Below, one piece after another: positions 26,845 to 35,334 of a stretch of DNA of 64,000 bases. The stretch lies in the NCBI RefSeq assembly GCF_030580855.1, contig NZ_JAUQOP010000013.1, positions 1-64,000 of the forward strand, in the 5' to 3' direction. The notes under the pieces were generated by a model that was not told the origin of the DNA, did not search any database, and saw only the letters and a program-made list of their open reading frames with translations. Within the stretch, counting starts at the first letter, position 1; the number at the start of each line of letters is the position of its first letter. Source of the DNA: Pseudomonas citrullilanati (GTDB lineage Bacteria > Pseudomonadota > Gammaproteobacteria > Pseudomonadales > Pseudomonadaceae). The translations under genes and the position numbers were made by a program.

Positions 26845-27428
26845 ACGAGACGATGGACAGACCCAAGTTTCCCATCGAGGCCATTGTCGTTGGCGCGTCG
26901 GCCGGTGGCGTCGAAGCATTGCTCAAGGTGTTCGGTCACCTGCGCAAGGGCTTCCGCTTGCCCATTCTCGTGGTGCTGCATTTGCCCGATGAGCGTGACA
27001 GCCAGTTGGCCCAGGTGTTTGGCCACCGCCTCGCGGTGCCGGTCGAAGAGGCCCGGGACAAGCAGGACATCGTGCCCGGCACCCTCTACGTCGCCACGCC
27101 CGGCTATCACTTGTCGGTGGAGGCCGATCGCAGCCTGTCGTTGAGCCTGGAGGCGCCGGTGCACCATTCGCGACCGTCCATTGACGTGCTGTTCGAGTCC
27201 GCCGCCGATGTCTACGGCCGGCACCTGCTGGCGGTGGTTTTGACCGGTGCCAACAGCGACGGTGCCAAGGGCCTGGCGAAAGTCCGCGAGCGGGGCGGCT
27301 TCACGGTGGTGCAAGACCCCCGCGAAGCCCAGGTGGCGACCATGCCCGAAGCGGCCCTGGCCCTGCACGAGCCCGATCACATCCTTACTTTGCAAGCCAT
27401 CGGCCAGTTGCTGGCCGGGCTGGAATGA
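26841..27428 (+). CDS. CheB-type protein-glutamate methylesterase, catalytic domain only
   Basis: 195 residues. It holds the CheB esterase triad: Ser in VVGASAGGVEAL (about residue 20), His in LHLPDERDSQLA, and Asp in LTGANSDGAKGLAKV. The regulatory receiver domain of classical CheB (about 350 residues) is missing, so the enzyme is not directly phosphorylation-controlled, unlike the chemotaxis version. It begins four bases inside cheR and ends four bases inside the next kinase gene (ATGA at both joints), showing translational coupling. It presumably reverses whatever CheR methylates. Confidence 0.92.
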   Translation: MNETMDRPKFPIEAIVVGASAGGVEALLKVFGHLRKGFRLPILVVLHLPDERDSQLAQVFGHRLAVPVEEARDKQDIVPGTLYVATPGYHLSVEADRSLSLSLEAPVHHSRPSIDVLFESAADVYGRHLLAVVLTGANSDGAKGLAKVRERGGFTVVQDPREAQVATMPEAALALHEPDHILTLQAIGQLLAGLE

Positions 27429-28699
27429 ACCACATGCCAAGAGATATTCAAGCCAAACTGCTGATCGTCGATGATCTGCCGGAGAATCTGTTGGCCCTGG
27501 AAGCGTTGATCAAGGGGGACGACCGCGAGGTCTTCAAGGCCCTTTCGGCGGATGGCGCATTGTCCTTGCTGCTGCAACATGACTTCGCCCTGGCCATCAT
27601 CGACGTGCAAATGCCCGACATGAACGGTTTCGAACTGGCCGAACTGATGCGCGGCACGGAGAAGACCCGCAGCATCCCGATCATCTTCGTCAGTGCCGCC
27701 GGTCGCGAGCGCAACTACGCGTTCACCGGCTATGAGAATGGCGCCGTCGACTTCCTGCACAAGCCGCTGGACACCCATGCCGTCAAAAGCAAGGTCAGCG
27801 TGTTCGTCGAGCTCTATCGCCAGCGCAAGGCAATGAAGGAGCAGGTGATCGCCCTCGAACAGAGCCGCCGGGAGCAGGAGGCGTTGCTGCAACAGTTGCA
27901 AACCGCCCGCGGCGAGCTGGAGCAGGCGGTGCGCATGCGTGACGATTTCATGTCCATCGTTGCCCACGAGGTCCGCACGCCGCTCAATGGCCTGATTCTG
28001 GAGACCCAACTGCGCAAGATGCACCTGGCCCGGGACAATGCCGCGGCCTTCAGCATGGACAAGGTGCGGGCCATGGTCGAGCGCGATGAGCGCCAGATCA
28101 AGAGCCTGATCCGCTTGATCGAGGACATGCTGGATGTGTCGCGGATCCGTACCGGCAAGCTGTCGATCCGGCCCACGCGCATGAACCTGGCGGCGCTGGT
28201 GGAAAACCTGGTGCGCAACTTTCAACCCCAGATCGCCATCGCCGAGTGCTCGCTGATCTGCACGGCCGACCCGGCGGTGGAAGGGGTCTGGGATGAGTTT
28301 CGTATCGAACAGGTGGTGTCGAACCTGCTGACCAATGCGCTGCGCTACGGCGGCAAGGGCCCGATCGAAGTGCGTGTGTACCAGACGCCGGAACATGCCT
28401 GCGTCGAGGTCCAGGACCATGGTATCGGCATCAGCGAGGAAAACCAGAAGCGCATCTTCCAGCAATTCGAGCGAGTCTCCTCCAAGGCCGTCACGGCCGG
28501 CCTGGGGCTGGGTCTGTTCATCTCCGAGCAGATCGTGACAGCCCATGGGGGTACCATTACCGTCGATAGCCGCATCAACGAAGGGGCGTTGTTTCGTGTT
28601 TGCCTGCCCTTTCAGAAAGTTGTCGGACAAACGCAACCTCTGAGTGACCCCAGGGTCGTATCAGCAGCTATTGATCGAACAAAGGCTTCCCATGAGTGA
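27425..28699 (+). CDS. response regulator-histidine kinase (REC-HisKA-HATPase)
   Basis: 424 residues. An N-terminal receiver (10-130; LLIVDDLPENLLALE, Asp in AIIDVQMPDMNG, Lys in FLHKPLD) joins a short coiled coil and a kinase core with VAHEVRTPLNGL (phospho-His near 184), N-box NLLTNALRY, and G-boxes DHGIGIS and GLGLGLFI. No membrane segment. The REC-first layout lets an upstream kinase, plausibly the 1160-residue protein, switch it on or off. Its last codons overlap the start of the next response regulator by eight bases. Confidence 0.92.
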   Translation: MNHMPRDIQAKLLIVDDLPENLLALEALIKGDDREVFKALSADGALSLLLQHDFALAIIDVQMPDMNGFELAELMRGTEKTRSIPIIFVSAAGRERNYAFTGYENGAVDFLHKPLDTHAVKSKVSVFVELYRQRKAMKEQVIALEQSRREQEALLQQLQTARGELEQAVRMRDDFMSIVAHEVRTPLNGLILETQLRKMHLARDNAAAFSMDKVRAMVERDERQIKSLIRLIEDMLDVSRIRTGKLSIRPTRMNLAALVENLVRNFQPQIAIAECSLICTADPAVEGVWDEFRIEQVVSNLLTNALRYGGKGPIEVRVYQTPEHACVEVQDHGIGISEENQKRIFQQFERVSSKAVTAGLGLGLFISEQIVTAHGGTITVDSRINEGALFRVCLPFQKVVGQTQPLSDPRVVSAAIDRTKASHE

Positions 28700-29069
28700 A
28701 GATGCGCAAGATGTTGTACTGATCGTTGAAGACGACCCGTCGATCCTGATGGTGCTGTCGGCCCACCTGTCGGGCGAAGGCTATCGGGTGCTGGAGGCCG
28801 AAAACGGTGAGCGGGCGTTCGAGATCCTGGCGAGCAAGCCGCACCTGGACATGATGATCACCGATTTCCGCCTGCCGGGCGGGATTTCCGGGGTGCAGAT
28901 CGCCGAACCGGCGGTCAGGCTGCGTCCGGACCTGAAGGTCATTTTCATCAGCGGCTACGCCCAGGAAGTGCGCGACACCGACAGCCCCATCACCCACAAG
29001 GCGCCGATCCTGGAAAAACCGTTCAAGCTGTCTGTACTGCAGGGCATCATGCAGTCGATGTTGTCCTGA
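28692..29069 (+). CDS. single-domain response regulator
   Basis: 125 residues starting at ATG 28692, inside the end of the preceding kinase gene. Receiver landmarks: LIVEDDPSILMVL, phospho-Asp in MMITDFRLPGG, Ser in VIFISGYAQE and Lys in ILEKPF. No output domain. The typical FSGY-like and KPF motifs are those of receivers paired with HisKA-type hybrid kinases. Last gene of the operon starting at 22547; a 10-bp hairpin follows at 29116. Confidence 0.9.
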   Translation: MSEDAQDVVLIVEDDPSILMVLSAHLSGEGYRVLEAENGERAFEILASKPHLDMMITDFRLPGGISGVQIAEPAVRLRPDLKVIFISGYAQEVRDTDSPITHKAPILEKPFKLSVLQGIMQSMLS

Positions 29070-29115
29070 AAACCCAAGAACGGTTGGCCTCGGGCTGGTC
29101 GAGCTGGACCGGCCC

Positions 29116-29144
29116 TCGTGGCGAGTTCGACGTCCTCGCCACGA
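29116..29144. other. 10-bp perfect hairpin between convergent genes
   Basis: TCGTGGCGAG / CTCGCCACGA around a nine-base loop. It has the GTGGCGAG core of a REP family used elsewhere in the window but no T-run, so it is a possible transcript end or a solo REP derivative. Confidence 0.45.
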
Positions 29145-29175
29145 CGCTTTCGTCAGCCAAATAGCAGCGGCTGCC

Positions 29176-30846
29176 TCAACCCCCGATCATCTCCTGCACC
29201 TTGGCCGTCAACAGGTCGAAGGTGAACGGCTTGGTGATCATCTGCATGCCGGGGTCGAGGAAACCGCCCCGTACCGCCGCGTGTTCGGCATAACCGGTGA
29301 TGAACAGCACCCGCAGGTCCGGGCGGATCTGCCGGCCGATTTCCGCCAGTTGCCGGCCATTCATGCCGGGCAGGCCGACGTCGCTGATCAACAGGTCGAT
29401 GCGCTGGCCTGACTGCAGGATCGGCAACGCCTGGTCGGCATCGGCCGCTTCGACGAAGGCATAGCCCAGTTCACTCAACACGGTACTGACCAGCACCCGC
29501 ACCGCGGCATCGTCCTCGACGATCAACACGGTTTCGCCATCCTGCGCGTACGGTGGATGCTGGGGCGCGACCTGGGGCTCGTGGACCTCTTCGCCGACGA
29601 AGCGGGGCAGGTACAGGGTCACCGTGGTGCCTTCGCCGACCTTGCTGTCGATGGCCACGTGGCCGCGCGACTGCTTGCTGAACCCATAGATCATCGACAG
29701 CCCGAGCCCGGTGCCCTGGCCAATCGGCTTGGTGGTGAAGAACGGGTCGAAGGCACGGTTCATCACCGCCTCGGGCATGCCGCAGCCGGTGTCCTGCACG
29801 CTCAACACCACATAATCGCCGGGTTCGAGGTTGCTGTAGGCATCGGTGAACGTGGCGTCCAGGTGCTGGTTGGAGGTGCGCACCACCAGGCTGCCGCCGT
29901 CCGGCATCGCGTCCCGGGCGTTGAGCACCAGGTTGAGCAGGGCGCTTTCCAGCTGGTTGGGGTCGGCTTCGGCGACCCAGAGCCGGTCGTCCAGTTGCAT
30001 GTCCAGGCGGATACTCTCGTTGAGACTGCGTTGCAGCAGCTCGCCCATGGACAGCACCAGGGTGTTCATCTGCACGGCCTTGGAGTCCAGCGATTGGCGC
30101 CGGGAGAAGGCCAGCAGGCGGTGGGTCAGGCCGGCAGCGCGGTTGGCCGACGTCACCCCCAGGTCGATCAGGCTGTCCAGGTCCTCGGTCCGGCCCCGGG
30201 CCAGGCGGCGGCGCAGCAGTTCGAGGCTGCCGATGATGCCGGTCAACATGTTGTTGAAGTCGTGGGCGATGCCGCCCGTTAGTTGGCCGACCGCCTCCAT
30301 CTTCTGTGACTGGCGCAAGGCTTCTTCGTTGTGGCGCAGTTGCGCGGTGCGCTCTTCGACTTGCTGTTCGAGGGTCTCGAGGGTGGTCTGCAGCCGCAGT
30401 TCGCTGTTGCTGAGGTCGATCAGGCGGTCGCGCGCTTCATATTGCCTTCGGCGGCCGCGCAAGGCGGTGGTCACCAGGCTGACCAGGGTCACCGGGTGGA
30501 AGGGCCGTTCGAGGAACGTCACGTTGCCCAGTTGCGCCCCGATGCGCGCCGCCGGGTTCTGTTCGGGCCCCCCATGGTGGGTCAGCAGGACAATGGGCAG
30601 GTCGGACCAGGCCGGTTGCTGCTCGATGTGCAGGAACAACGCTTCCAGGTCCGGCCCCACCAGGGCTTCCGATGAAATCACCAACAAGCCGGCGCCATGC
30701 TCCAGTTCCTCGCAGAGATGGCCCAGGTGACGACAGATGAGGCCGGCAAAGCCGGCTTCGTTGAGGATCATCAGGGCGATCTGGCTGTCCCGTCCCAGCG
30801 GAGCGAGGATCAATGCCCGCTCCGACAGGGGCTCCACTGACGTCAC
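29176..30846 (-). CDS. hybrid histidine kinase with an N-terminal pseudo-receiver
   Basis: 556 residues, no membrane segment. Residues 8-130 look like a receiver fold, but the phospho-acceptor position reads Ser (LLVISSEALVG) and the Lys of KPF is Arg (FLERPFHP), so it is probably a pseudo-receiver. A coiled coil (140-180) leads to the kinase core GGIAHDFNNML (phospho-His near 200), N-box NLVLNARDAM, G-boxes DTGCGM and GTGLGLSM, then a normal receiver (about 435-550; Asp in LLISDVGLPGMNG, Lys in ITKPF). The start is GTG overlapping the kaiC stop (GTGA), so the two proteins are made in coupled fashion and KaiC is the likely input. Confidence 0.9.
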   Translation of the reverse strand: MTSVEPLSERALILAPLGRDSQIALMILNEAGFAGLICRHLGHLCEELEHGAGLLVISSEALVGPDLEALFLHIEQQPAWSDLPIVLLTHHGGPEQNPAARIGAQLGNVTFLERPFHPVTLVSLVTTALRGRRRQYEARDRLIDLSNSELRLQTTLETLEQQVEERTAQLRHNEEALRQSQKMEAVGQLTGGIAHDFNNMLTGIIGSLELLRRRLARGRTEDLDSLIDLGVTSANRAAGLTHRLLAFSRRQSLDSKAVQMNTLVLSMGELLQRSLNESIRLDMQLDDRLWVAEADPNQLESALLNLVLNARDAMPDGGSLVVRTSNQHLDATFTDAYSNLEPGDYVVLSVQDTGCGMPEAVMNRAFDPFFTTKPIGQGTGLGLSMIYGFSKQSRGHVAIDSKVGEGTTVTLYLPRFVGEEVHEPQVAPQHPPYAQDGETVLIVEDDAAVRVLVSTVLSELGYAFVEAADADQALPILQSGQRIDLLISDVGLPGMNGRQLAEIGRQIRPDLRVLFITGYAEHAAVRGGFLDPGMQMITKPFTFDLLTAKVQEMIGG

Positions 30847-32345
30847 TGTAGATCTTCCTTGAGCAACGGTTTACCCGCTCCCATGTAGGTCGGCACGCCA
30901 CGCAATACGCCCTGGAACGCCTCCAGCGGTTCGCCGATGGTCATGCCCTTGCCGCTGATGCGGTATTCGCGAATGGTCGATTCGTGGGTGCCGGTGCGTT
31001 TCTTGATGATGGAAATGGCCCGGCGGACCTTGCCCAGGGCTTCGAAGTAACGCAACAGGATCACCGTGTCGGCCAGGTAAGTGATGTCCACGGGCGCCTG
31101 CATGTCACCGACCAGGCCGTGTTGGGCCACGGTCATGAAGGTGGCGGCGCCCTTGCGGTTGAGGTAGAGCAGCAGCTCATGCATGTGCAGCACCAGGGCG
31201 TTTTCTTCCGGCATCGCGGCCTGGTAGCCGTTGATGCTGTCGATCACCACGGTCTTGATGTCGCCGGCATCGACACAACGGCGCACCCGGTGGGAAAACT
31301 CGCCGGGGGAGAGTTCGGCGGCGTCGACCTGCTCGATCAGCAAGTTGCCGGTGTCCTGAAGGGCCTTGAGGTCGATACCCAGGTGTCTCATGCGCTCGAA
31401 CAGCAGGCCGAGTTCTTCGTCGAAGATGAACAGCGCGGCTTTTTCCCCCCGCTGCACGGCGGCGGCGGCGAAGATCATCGAGATCATTGACTTGCCCGTA
31501 CCGGCAGGGCCCAGGATCAACGTGCTGGAACCGGTCTCGATGCCGCCCCCCAGCAGCGCATCCATTTCGGCGATGCCACTGGACAATTGCAGGCGCTGGT
31601 AAGCGCCGCGGTGCTCGGCAGCCACCAGGCGCGGAAAGACATGGATGCCGTCGCCCATGATGGTGAAGTCGTGGAAACCGCCGCGGTACTTCTGTCCGCG
31701 ATATTTCACGATGCGGATGCGCCGGCGTTCGGCGCCATAGGTAGGCGTCAGTTCCTCCAGGCGAATTACCCCGTGGGCCACGCTGTGCACGGTCTTGTCC
31801 AGGGATTCGGTGGTCAGGTCATCCAGCAACAACACCGTGGCGTCGTAGCGCACGAAATAATGCTTGATCGCCAGGATCTGGCGGCGATAACGCAGGGAAC
31901 TCTGGGCCAGCAGGCGGATTTCCGACAGGCTGTCGAGCACCACGCGGCTTGGCTTGACCCGCTCGACCACTTCGAAGATCTGCCGGGTCGCTTCCCCCAG
32001 TTCGAGGTCCGACGAGTACAGCAGGCTTTGCTGGTGCTCGGCATTGAGCAGGCTTTCAGGGGGCGTCAGCTCGAAGATGTGTACGTTCTCATCGATCGTC
32101 CAGCCGTGGGACGCCGCGCCCTGGCGCAATTCACGCTCGGTTTCCGACAGCGTGATGTACAGCGAACGCTCGCCGGCCTTGGCGCCGGCCAGCAGGAATT
32201 GCAACGCGACCGTGGTCTTGCCGGTTCCCGGTTCCCCCTCCAGCAGGAACACGTGACTGCGGGACAAGCCACCGGAAAGGATGTCGTCCAGCCCTTCGAT
32301 ACCGGTGGCGGCTTTGGCACTGATCAACTCGTTGGATGTAGACAA
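30843..32345 (-). CDS. KaiC-like tandem RecA-fold ATPase
   Basis: About 500 residues with two RecA/KaiC modules. Module 1: Walker A GEPGTGKTT, Walker B RVVLDSLSE. Module 2: Walker A GPAGTGKSM, FIFDEELGLLFERM with the Glu-Glu pair used for ATP hydrolysis, Walker B TVVIDSING. KaiC relatives outside cyanobacteria mostly act in stress or signalling as ATP-driven hexamers; neither KaiA nor KaiB is encoded nearby, so a clock is not implied. The start is uncertain: TTG 32345 (STSNELISAKAATG) has AGAGGG seven bases upstream and fits best; ATG 32360 has no ribosome site. Coupled to the downstream pseudo-receiver kinase by a GTGA overlap. Confidence 0.9.
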   Translation of the reverse strand: MSTSNELISAKAATGIEGLDDILSGGLSRSHVFLLEGEPGTGKTTVALQFLLAGAKAGERSLYITLSETERELRQGAASHGWTIDENVHIFELTPPESLLNAEHQQSLLYSSDLELGEATRQIFEVVERVKPSRVVLDSLSEIRLLAQSSLRYRRQILAIKHYFVRYDATVLLLDDLTTESLDKTVHSVAHGVIRLEELTPTYGAERRRIRIVKYRGQKYRGGFHDFTIMGDGIHVFPRLVAAEHRGAYQRLQLSSGIAEMDALLGGGIETGSSTLILGPAGTGKSMISMIFAAAAVQRGEKAALFIFDEELGLLFERMRHLGIDLKALQDTGNLLIEQVDAAELSPGEFSHRVRRCVDAGDIKTVVIDSINGYQAAMPEENALVLHMHELLLYLNRKGAATFMTVAQHGLVGDMQAPVDITYLADTVILLRYFEALGKVRRAISIIKKRTGTHESTIREYRISGKGMTIGEPLEAFQGVLRGVPTYMGAGKPLLKEDLQ

Positions 32346-32512
32346 AAAATGCCCTCTCATGACTAGGGATGTGGCAGCAGGCCTGTGTGCGCCTGAAAAA
32401 TGATCTGCCTGAATACTTGACCTTGGGGGGTGATGGCGGTTCCGCTTCCTTTGACAAAACGAGCACTGCTGCACAACTCCGAGGTGCCTCGACCGCGATA
32501 TTGGCGCCACGC

Positions 32513-33571
32513 CTAGAGCCCTTGCTGCAAGGCCGGGTCGTCCGGGTTGAGCTGTTCAAGCTTCGCCAACAGGATCTGCACGTTCTGCAGTTGGCCGCTC
32601 TCCTTCCAGTAGTTGATCAGCAACACCCGCGCCTTGCGGTTGGCGGGGTGGCGCTGGACGATCTCCTGGAGCTGTTTCTGCGCGGCTTCTAGCTCCTGCT
32701 CGGCGTGCAAGGTGGTCGCCAGGTCGTAGCGGTAGGTGCTGTTGTCCGGCTCCAGCTCGACGGCTTTCGACAGGCCGAGCACCGCGTACTCGCTTTGTCC
32801 ATGTTGCAGCAACCACATACCCAGGGCATGTTGCAGGTAAGCCGAGTTTGGCTGGGTTTGCAACTGCCGCGCCAGCAGCTGCCGCGCCGCTTCGCCCTGG
32901 CCTTGTTTGTCCAGTACCTCGATCTGCATGACCAGCGCCGGCAGGTTGTCCGGTTGCAGGCGCAACGCCTGTTCCAGGGCTTGCTGGGCCTTTTTCAGCT
33001 CGGCGTTGTGCAGGTGCAGGCGGGCGAGCTGGTAATGGGATTCGGTGCTGGGCGGGCCGTCTTCGAGCACCTGTTCCCAGGTGTCGATCGCCAGTTGCAT
33101 GGCGCCGAAATACAAGCCCAGGTCATCGGGCGACAAGCCGAGCAAGGCGTTCACGGCGGCGAAGCGTACTTCCTGGTCGTTGTCATCGAGCAGGGGGCCG
33201 AGCAGCAGGGCGCGCTGGCCGGTCGGCACCAGCCCGACGATGCTGCCGATGGCCGCCCGACGCACCAGCGGCGATTCGCTGTGCAGGTCCGCATCCGCCA
33301 GTTTCAGGGCCTGGGGGCTGGGGTAGTTGGGCAACTCGGCGTGCAGCCAGGCCCGGCGCTTGGGCGAAAGATCAGGGCGGCCCAGTTGCTGGTAGAGCAT
33401 CCGCGCCGCGCCCGGCTGCCCATTGCGCGCCTGTTCCAGGGCCTCGCTGTAGCCGCGCTTGACCGCTTCCGGGATCTGCGGCGTGGTGCTGCGCAGCCAT
33501 ACCGAGCCAAGGCCGATCACTAATAGGGCACAAAGGCTGAGGAGCAGGTAGCGGCGGCGAGGCGAGGGCAT
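32513..33571 (-). CDS. membrane-anchored TPR/HEAT-like repeat protein
   Basis: 352 residues. Basic N-terminus plus one hydrophobic helix (about 8-26, YLLLSLCALLVIGLGSVWL), then a region with HEAT-like signature (SPLVRRAAIGSIVGL, DNDQEVRFAAVNALLGL; 95-150), and about five TPR units from 170 to the end (for example ELKKAQQALEQALRLQPDN). Topology suggests the repeats lie in the periplasm. Such scaffolds usually bind partner proteins; the partner is unknown. Same strand as kaiC, 167 bases upstream of it, so co-transcription is possible but unproven. ATG 33571 has GGA upstream. Confidence 0.75.
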   Translation of the reverse strand: MPSPRRRYLLLSLCALLVIGLGSVWLRSTTPQIPEAVKRGYSEALEQARNGQPGAARMLYQQLGRPDLSPKRRAWLHAELPNYPSPQALKLADADLHSESPLVRRAAIGSIVGLVPTGQRALLLGPLLDDNDQEVRFAAVNALLGLSPDDLGLYFGAMQLAIDTWEQVLEDGPPSTESHYQLARLHLHNAELKKAQQALEQALRLQPDNLPALVMQIEVLDKQGQGEAARQLLARQLQTQPNSAYLQHALGMWLLQHGQSEYAVLGLSKAVELEPDNSTYRYDLATTLHAEQELEAAQKQLQEIVQRHPANRKARVLLINYWKESGQLQNVQILLAKLEQLNPDDPALQQGL

Positions 33572-33691
33572 GCAGGGAATCCATTACCAGAAGCGTGAAA
33601 TGTCGCAAGCTTCGGTCAGCCGAGGCTTTGAGTCAAACCTTGTAACGGTTGCGGTGGGCCTGTGGGATGTTCCACACGATATCCACCAACC

Positions 33692-33780
33692 TGTGGGAGC
33701 GAGCCTGCTCGCGATGGCATCGGATCAGTGACATCGGTGTGGACTGACACAGCGCTATCGCGAGCAGGCTCGCTCCCACA
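33692..33780. repeat. REP inverted pair (REPIN)
   Basis: TGTGGGAGCGAGCCTGCTCGCGAT (from 33692) and its exact complement (to 33780) surround a 41-base centre. It occupies most of the 33572-33912 gap, together with the oprN terminator. Confidence 0.9.
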
Positions 33781-33825
33781 AAAAGGCTTCCAGCAGGCGC
33801 TTCCACACCGGTCTGAGAGCGATAG

Positions 33826-33862
33826 ACAAAAAAAGCCCCGCGTCCGAATGAGGGGCGGGGCA
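33826..33862 (-). terminator. Rho-independent terminator of mexEF-oprN
   Basis: On the minus strand GCCCCGC ... GCGGGGC followed by seven T, about 50 bases after the oprN stop. Confidence 0.85.
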
Positions 33863-33912
33863 AGGCAATTGGTTGGTTGCGGCCAACCAAAGGAGCTCGG
33901 TTGCAGAAGGGC

Positions 33913-35334
33913 TCAGTTGCTGGCGACGGTCTCCGGCTGCCAGCCACCGCCCAGGGCCTTGTAGATCGCGACGATGCCGCGGTACAGGTCGACTTCGGCC
34001 TGGGCCTGGGTGTCTTCGGCGGCCAGGCGTTCACGTTGGGCATCGAGCAGCACGAGGAAGTCCACGGTGCCTTCGCGGTAGCGAATTTCGGCCAGGTCGG
34101 CGGCGGCGCGGCTCGATTCGCTCTGGCGGATCAGCGAGATCAGGCGTTGCTGGCGCTTGCCGTAGTCGCTGAAGGCGTTTTCCGATTCTTCCAGGGCCAG
34201 CAGCACGCGTTGCTCGTAGGTCGCCAGGGCGCCGTCCGCCTCGGCGTTGGCACCGCGCAGGCGGGCCCGCACGCTGCCCAGGTCGAACGCCGCCCAGGTG
34301 ATGCTCGGGCCCAGTGCCCAGGCGTTGGCGGCCGAGGAGCCGATTTGCGAGCCACGCCCGGCGGTAAAGCCGAGGAAGCCGCTCAGGCTGACCCGTGGGA
34401 ACAGGTCGGCCTTGGCCACGCCGATGCGCGCCGTGGCGGCGGCCAGCTGGCGTTCGGCGCTGAGGATGTCCGGGCGCCGTTGCAGCAGTTCGCCCGGATT
34501 ACCGATCGGCAGGGCCTTGGCAATCGCCGGCAACTGCTTGGGACTGAGGTCCACGCTCAGCTTGTCCGGGCGTTCGCCGAGCAGGGTGGCGATGCGGTTG
34601 CGCTGGCGCACCTGTTCCGCCTGCAGTTGCGGCACGCTGGCTTCCACCGAGGCCAGGCGCGCATCGGCACGCACGACGTCGAGTTGGTCGCCGACCCCGG
34701 CATCACGCAGGCTCTCGGTGATCTTGCGTGAGTCCTGCTGGTTCTTCAGGTTCGCCAGGGCGATTTTTTCCCGCAGTTGCGCACCGCGCAGTTGACCGTA
34801 GGCGTCCACCAGTTCGGCGATCATCGTCACCTGCAACTGGTAGAGATCGGCCTCGGCCGCCTGCTGGTCGGCGTCGGTGGCTTCCAGGTTGCGCTGGATG
34901 CGGCCGAACAGGTCCAGTTCCCAGGCCATGTCCAGGCCCAGGTCGTAGCGCTCGGTGTTGACCCGGTCGGTGGTCTGCCCGGGAATCTGGCCTTTGCCCA
35001 GGTTGCTGCTGGCGCGGCTGGTGATGGTCGGCATCACGTCGTTGCTGGCGTCGTCACGAATCGCCCGGGCGGCCCGCAGACGGGCGAAGGCCACGCGCAA
35101 CTCGCGGTTGCCGTCCAGGGAGCGAGCCACCAACGCATTGAGCGTCGGGTCTTCGAACTGCTGCCACCAGACGCCTTCGAAACGGGCGCGGTCGAAGTTC
35201 TTCTGGCCGGCGGCACCGTCGGTGGCGGTGGTGATGTTCGCCGCCTCGGTCTGTGGTGCCTGATAGTCCGGGCCCACGGCGCAGGCGCTGAGCGCCAGGG
35301 CCAGCAAGCTCGGCATGAACGCTTTCAAACTCAT
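33913..35334 (-). CDS. oprN: outer-membrane efflux channel OprN
   Basis: 473 residues. Lipoprotein signal (LLALALSACAVGPDY, lipidated Cys18) then two OEP repeats typical of TolC-like trimeric channels, including WELDLFGRI, LLQRRPDILSAERQL and GIVAIYKALGGGW near the end. It is the outer-membrane exit duct for MexEF. The ATG overlaps the mexF stop by four bases (ATGA), and the order mexE-mexF-oprN matches P. aeruginosa. The name rests mainly on the near-identical MexF partner. Confidence 0.9.
   Translation of the reverse strand: MSLKAFMPSLLALALSACAVGPDYQAPQTEAANITTATDGAAGQKNFDRARFEGVWWQQFEDPTLNALVARSLDGNRELRVAFARLRAARAIRDDASNDVMPTITSRASSNLGKGQIPGQTTDRVNTERYDLGLDMAWELDLFGRIQRNLEATDADQQAAEADLYQLQVTMIAELVDAYGQLRGAQLREKIALANLKNQQDSRKITESLRDAGVGDQLDVVRADARLASVEASVPQLQAEQVRQRNRIATLLGERPDKLSVDLSPKQLPAIAKALPIGNPGELLQRRPDILSAERQLAAATARIGVAKADLFPRVSLSGFLGFTAGRGSQIGSSAANAWALGPSITWAAFDLGSVRARLRGANAEADGALATYEQRVLLALEESENAFSDYGKRQQRLISLIRQSESSRAAADLAEIRYREGTVDFLVLLDAQRERLAAEDTQAQAEVDLYRGIVAIYKALGGGWQPETVASN

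Noticed and set aside
30843..32345. A circadian clock
   Set aside because: KaiC-like proteins are common outside clocks, and no KaiA or KaiB gene is present; only the pseudo-receiver pairing is reported.
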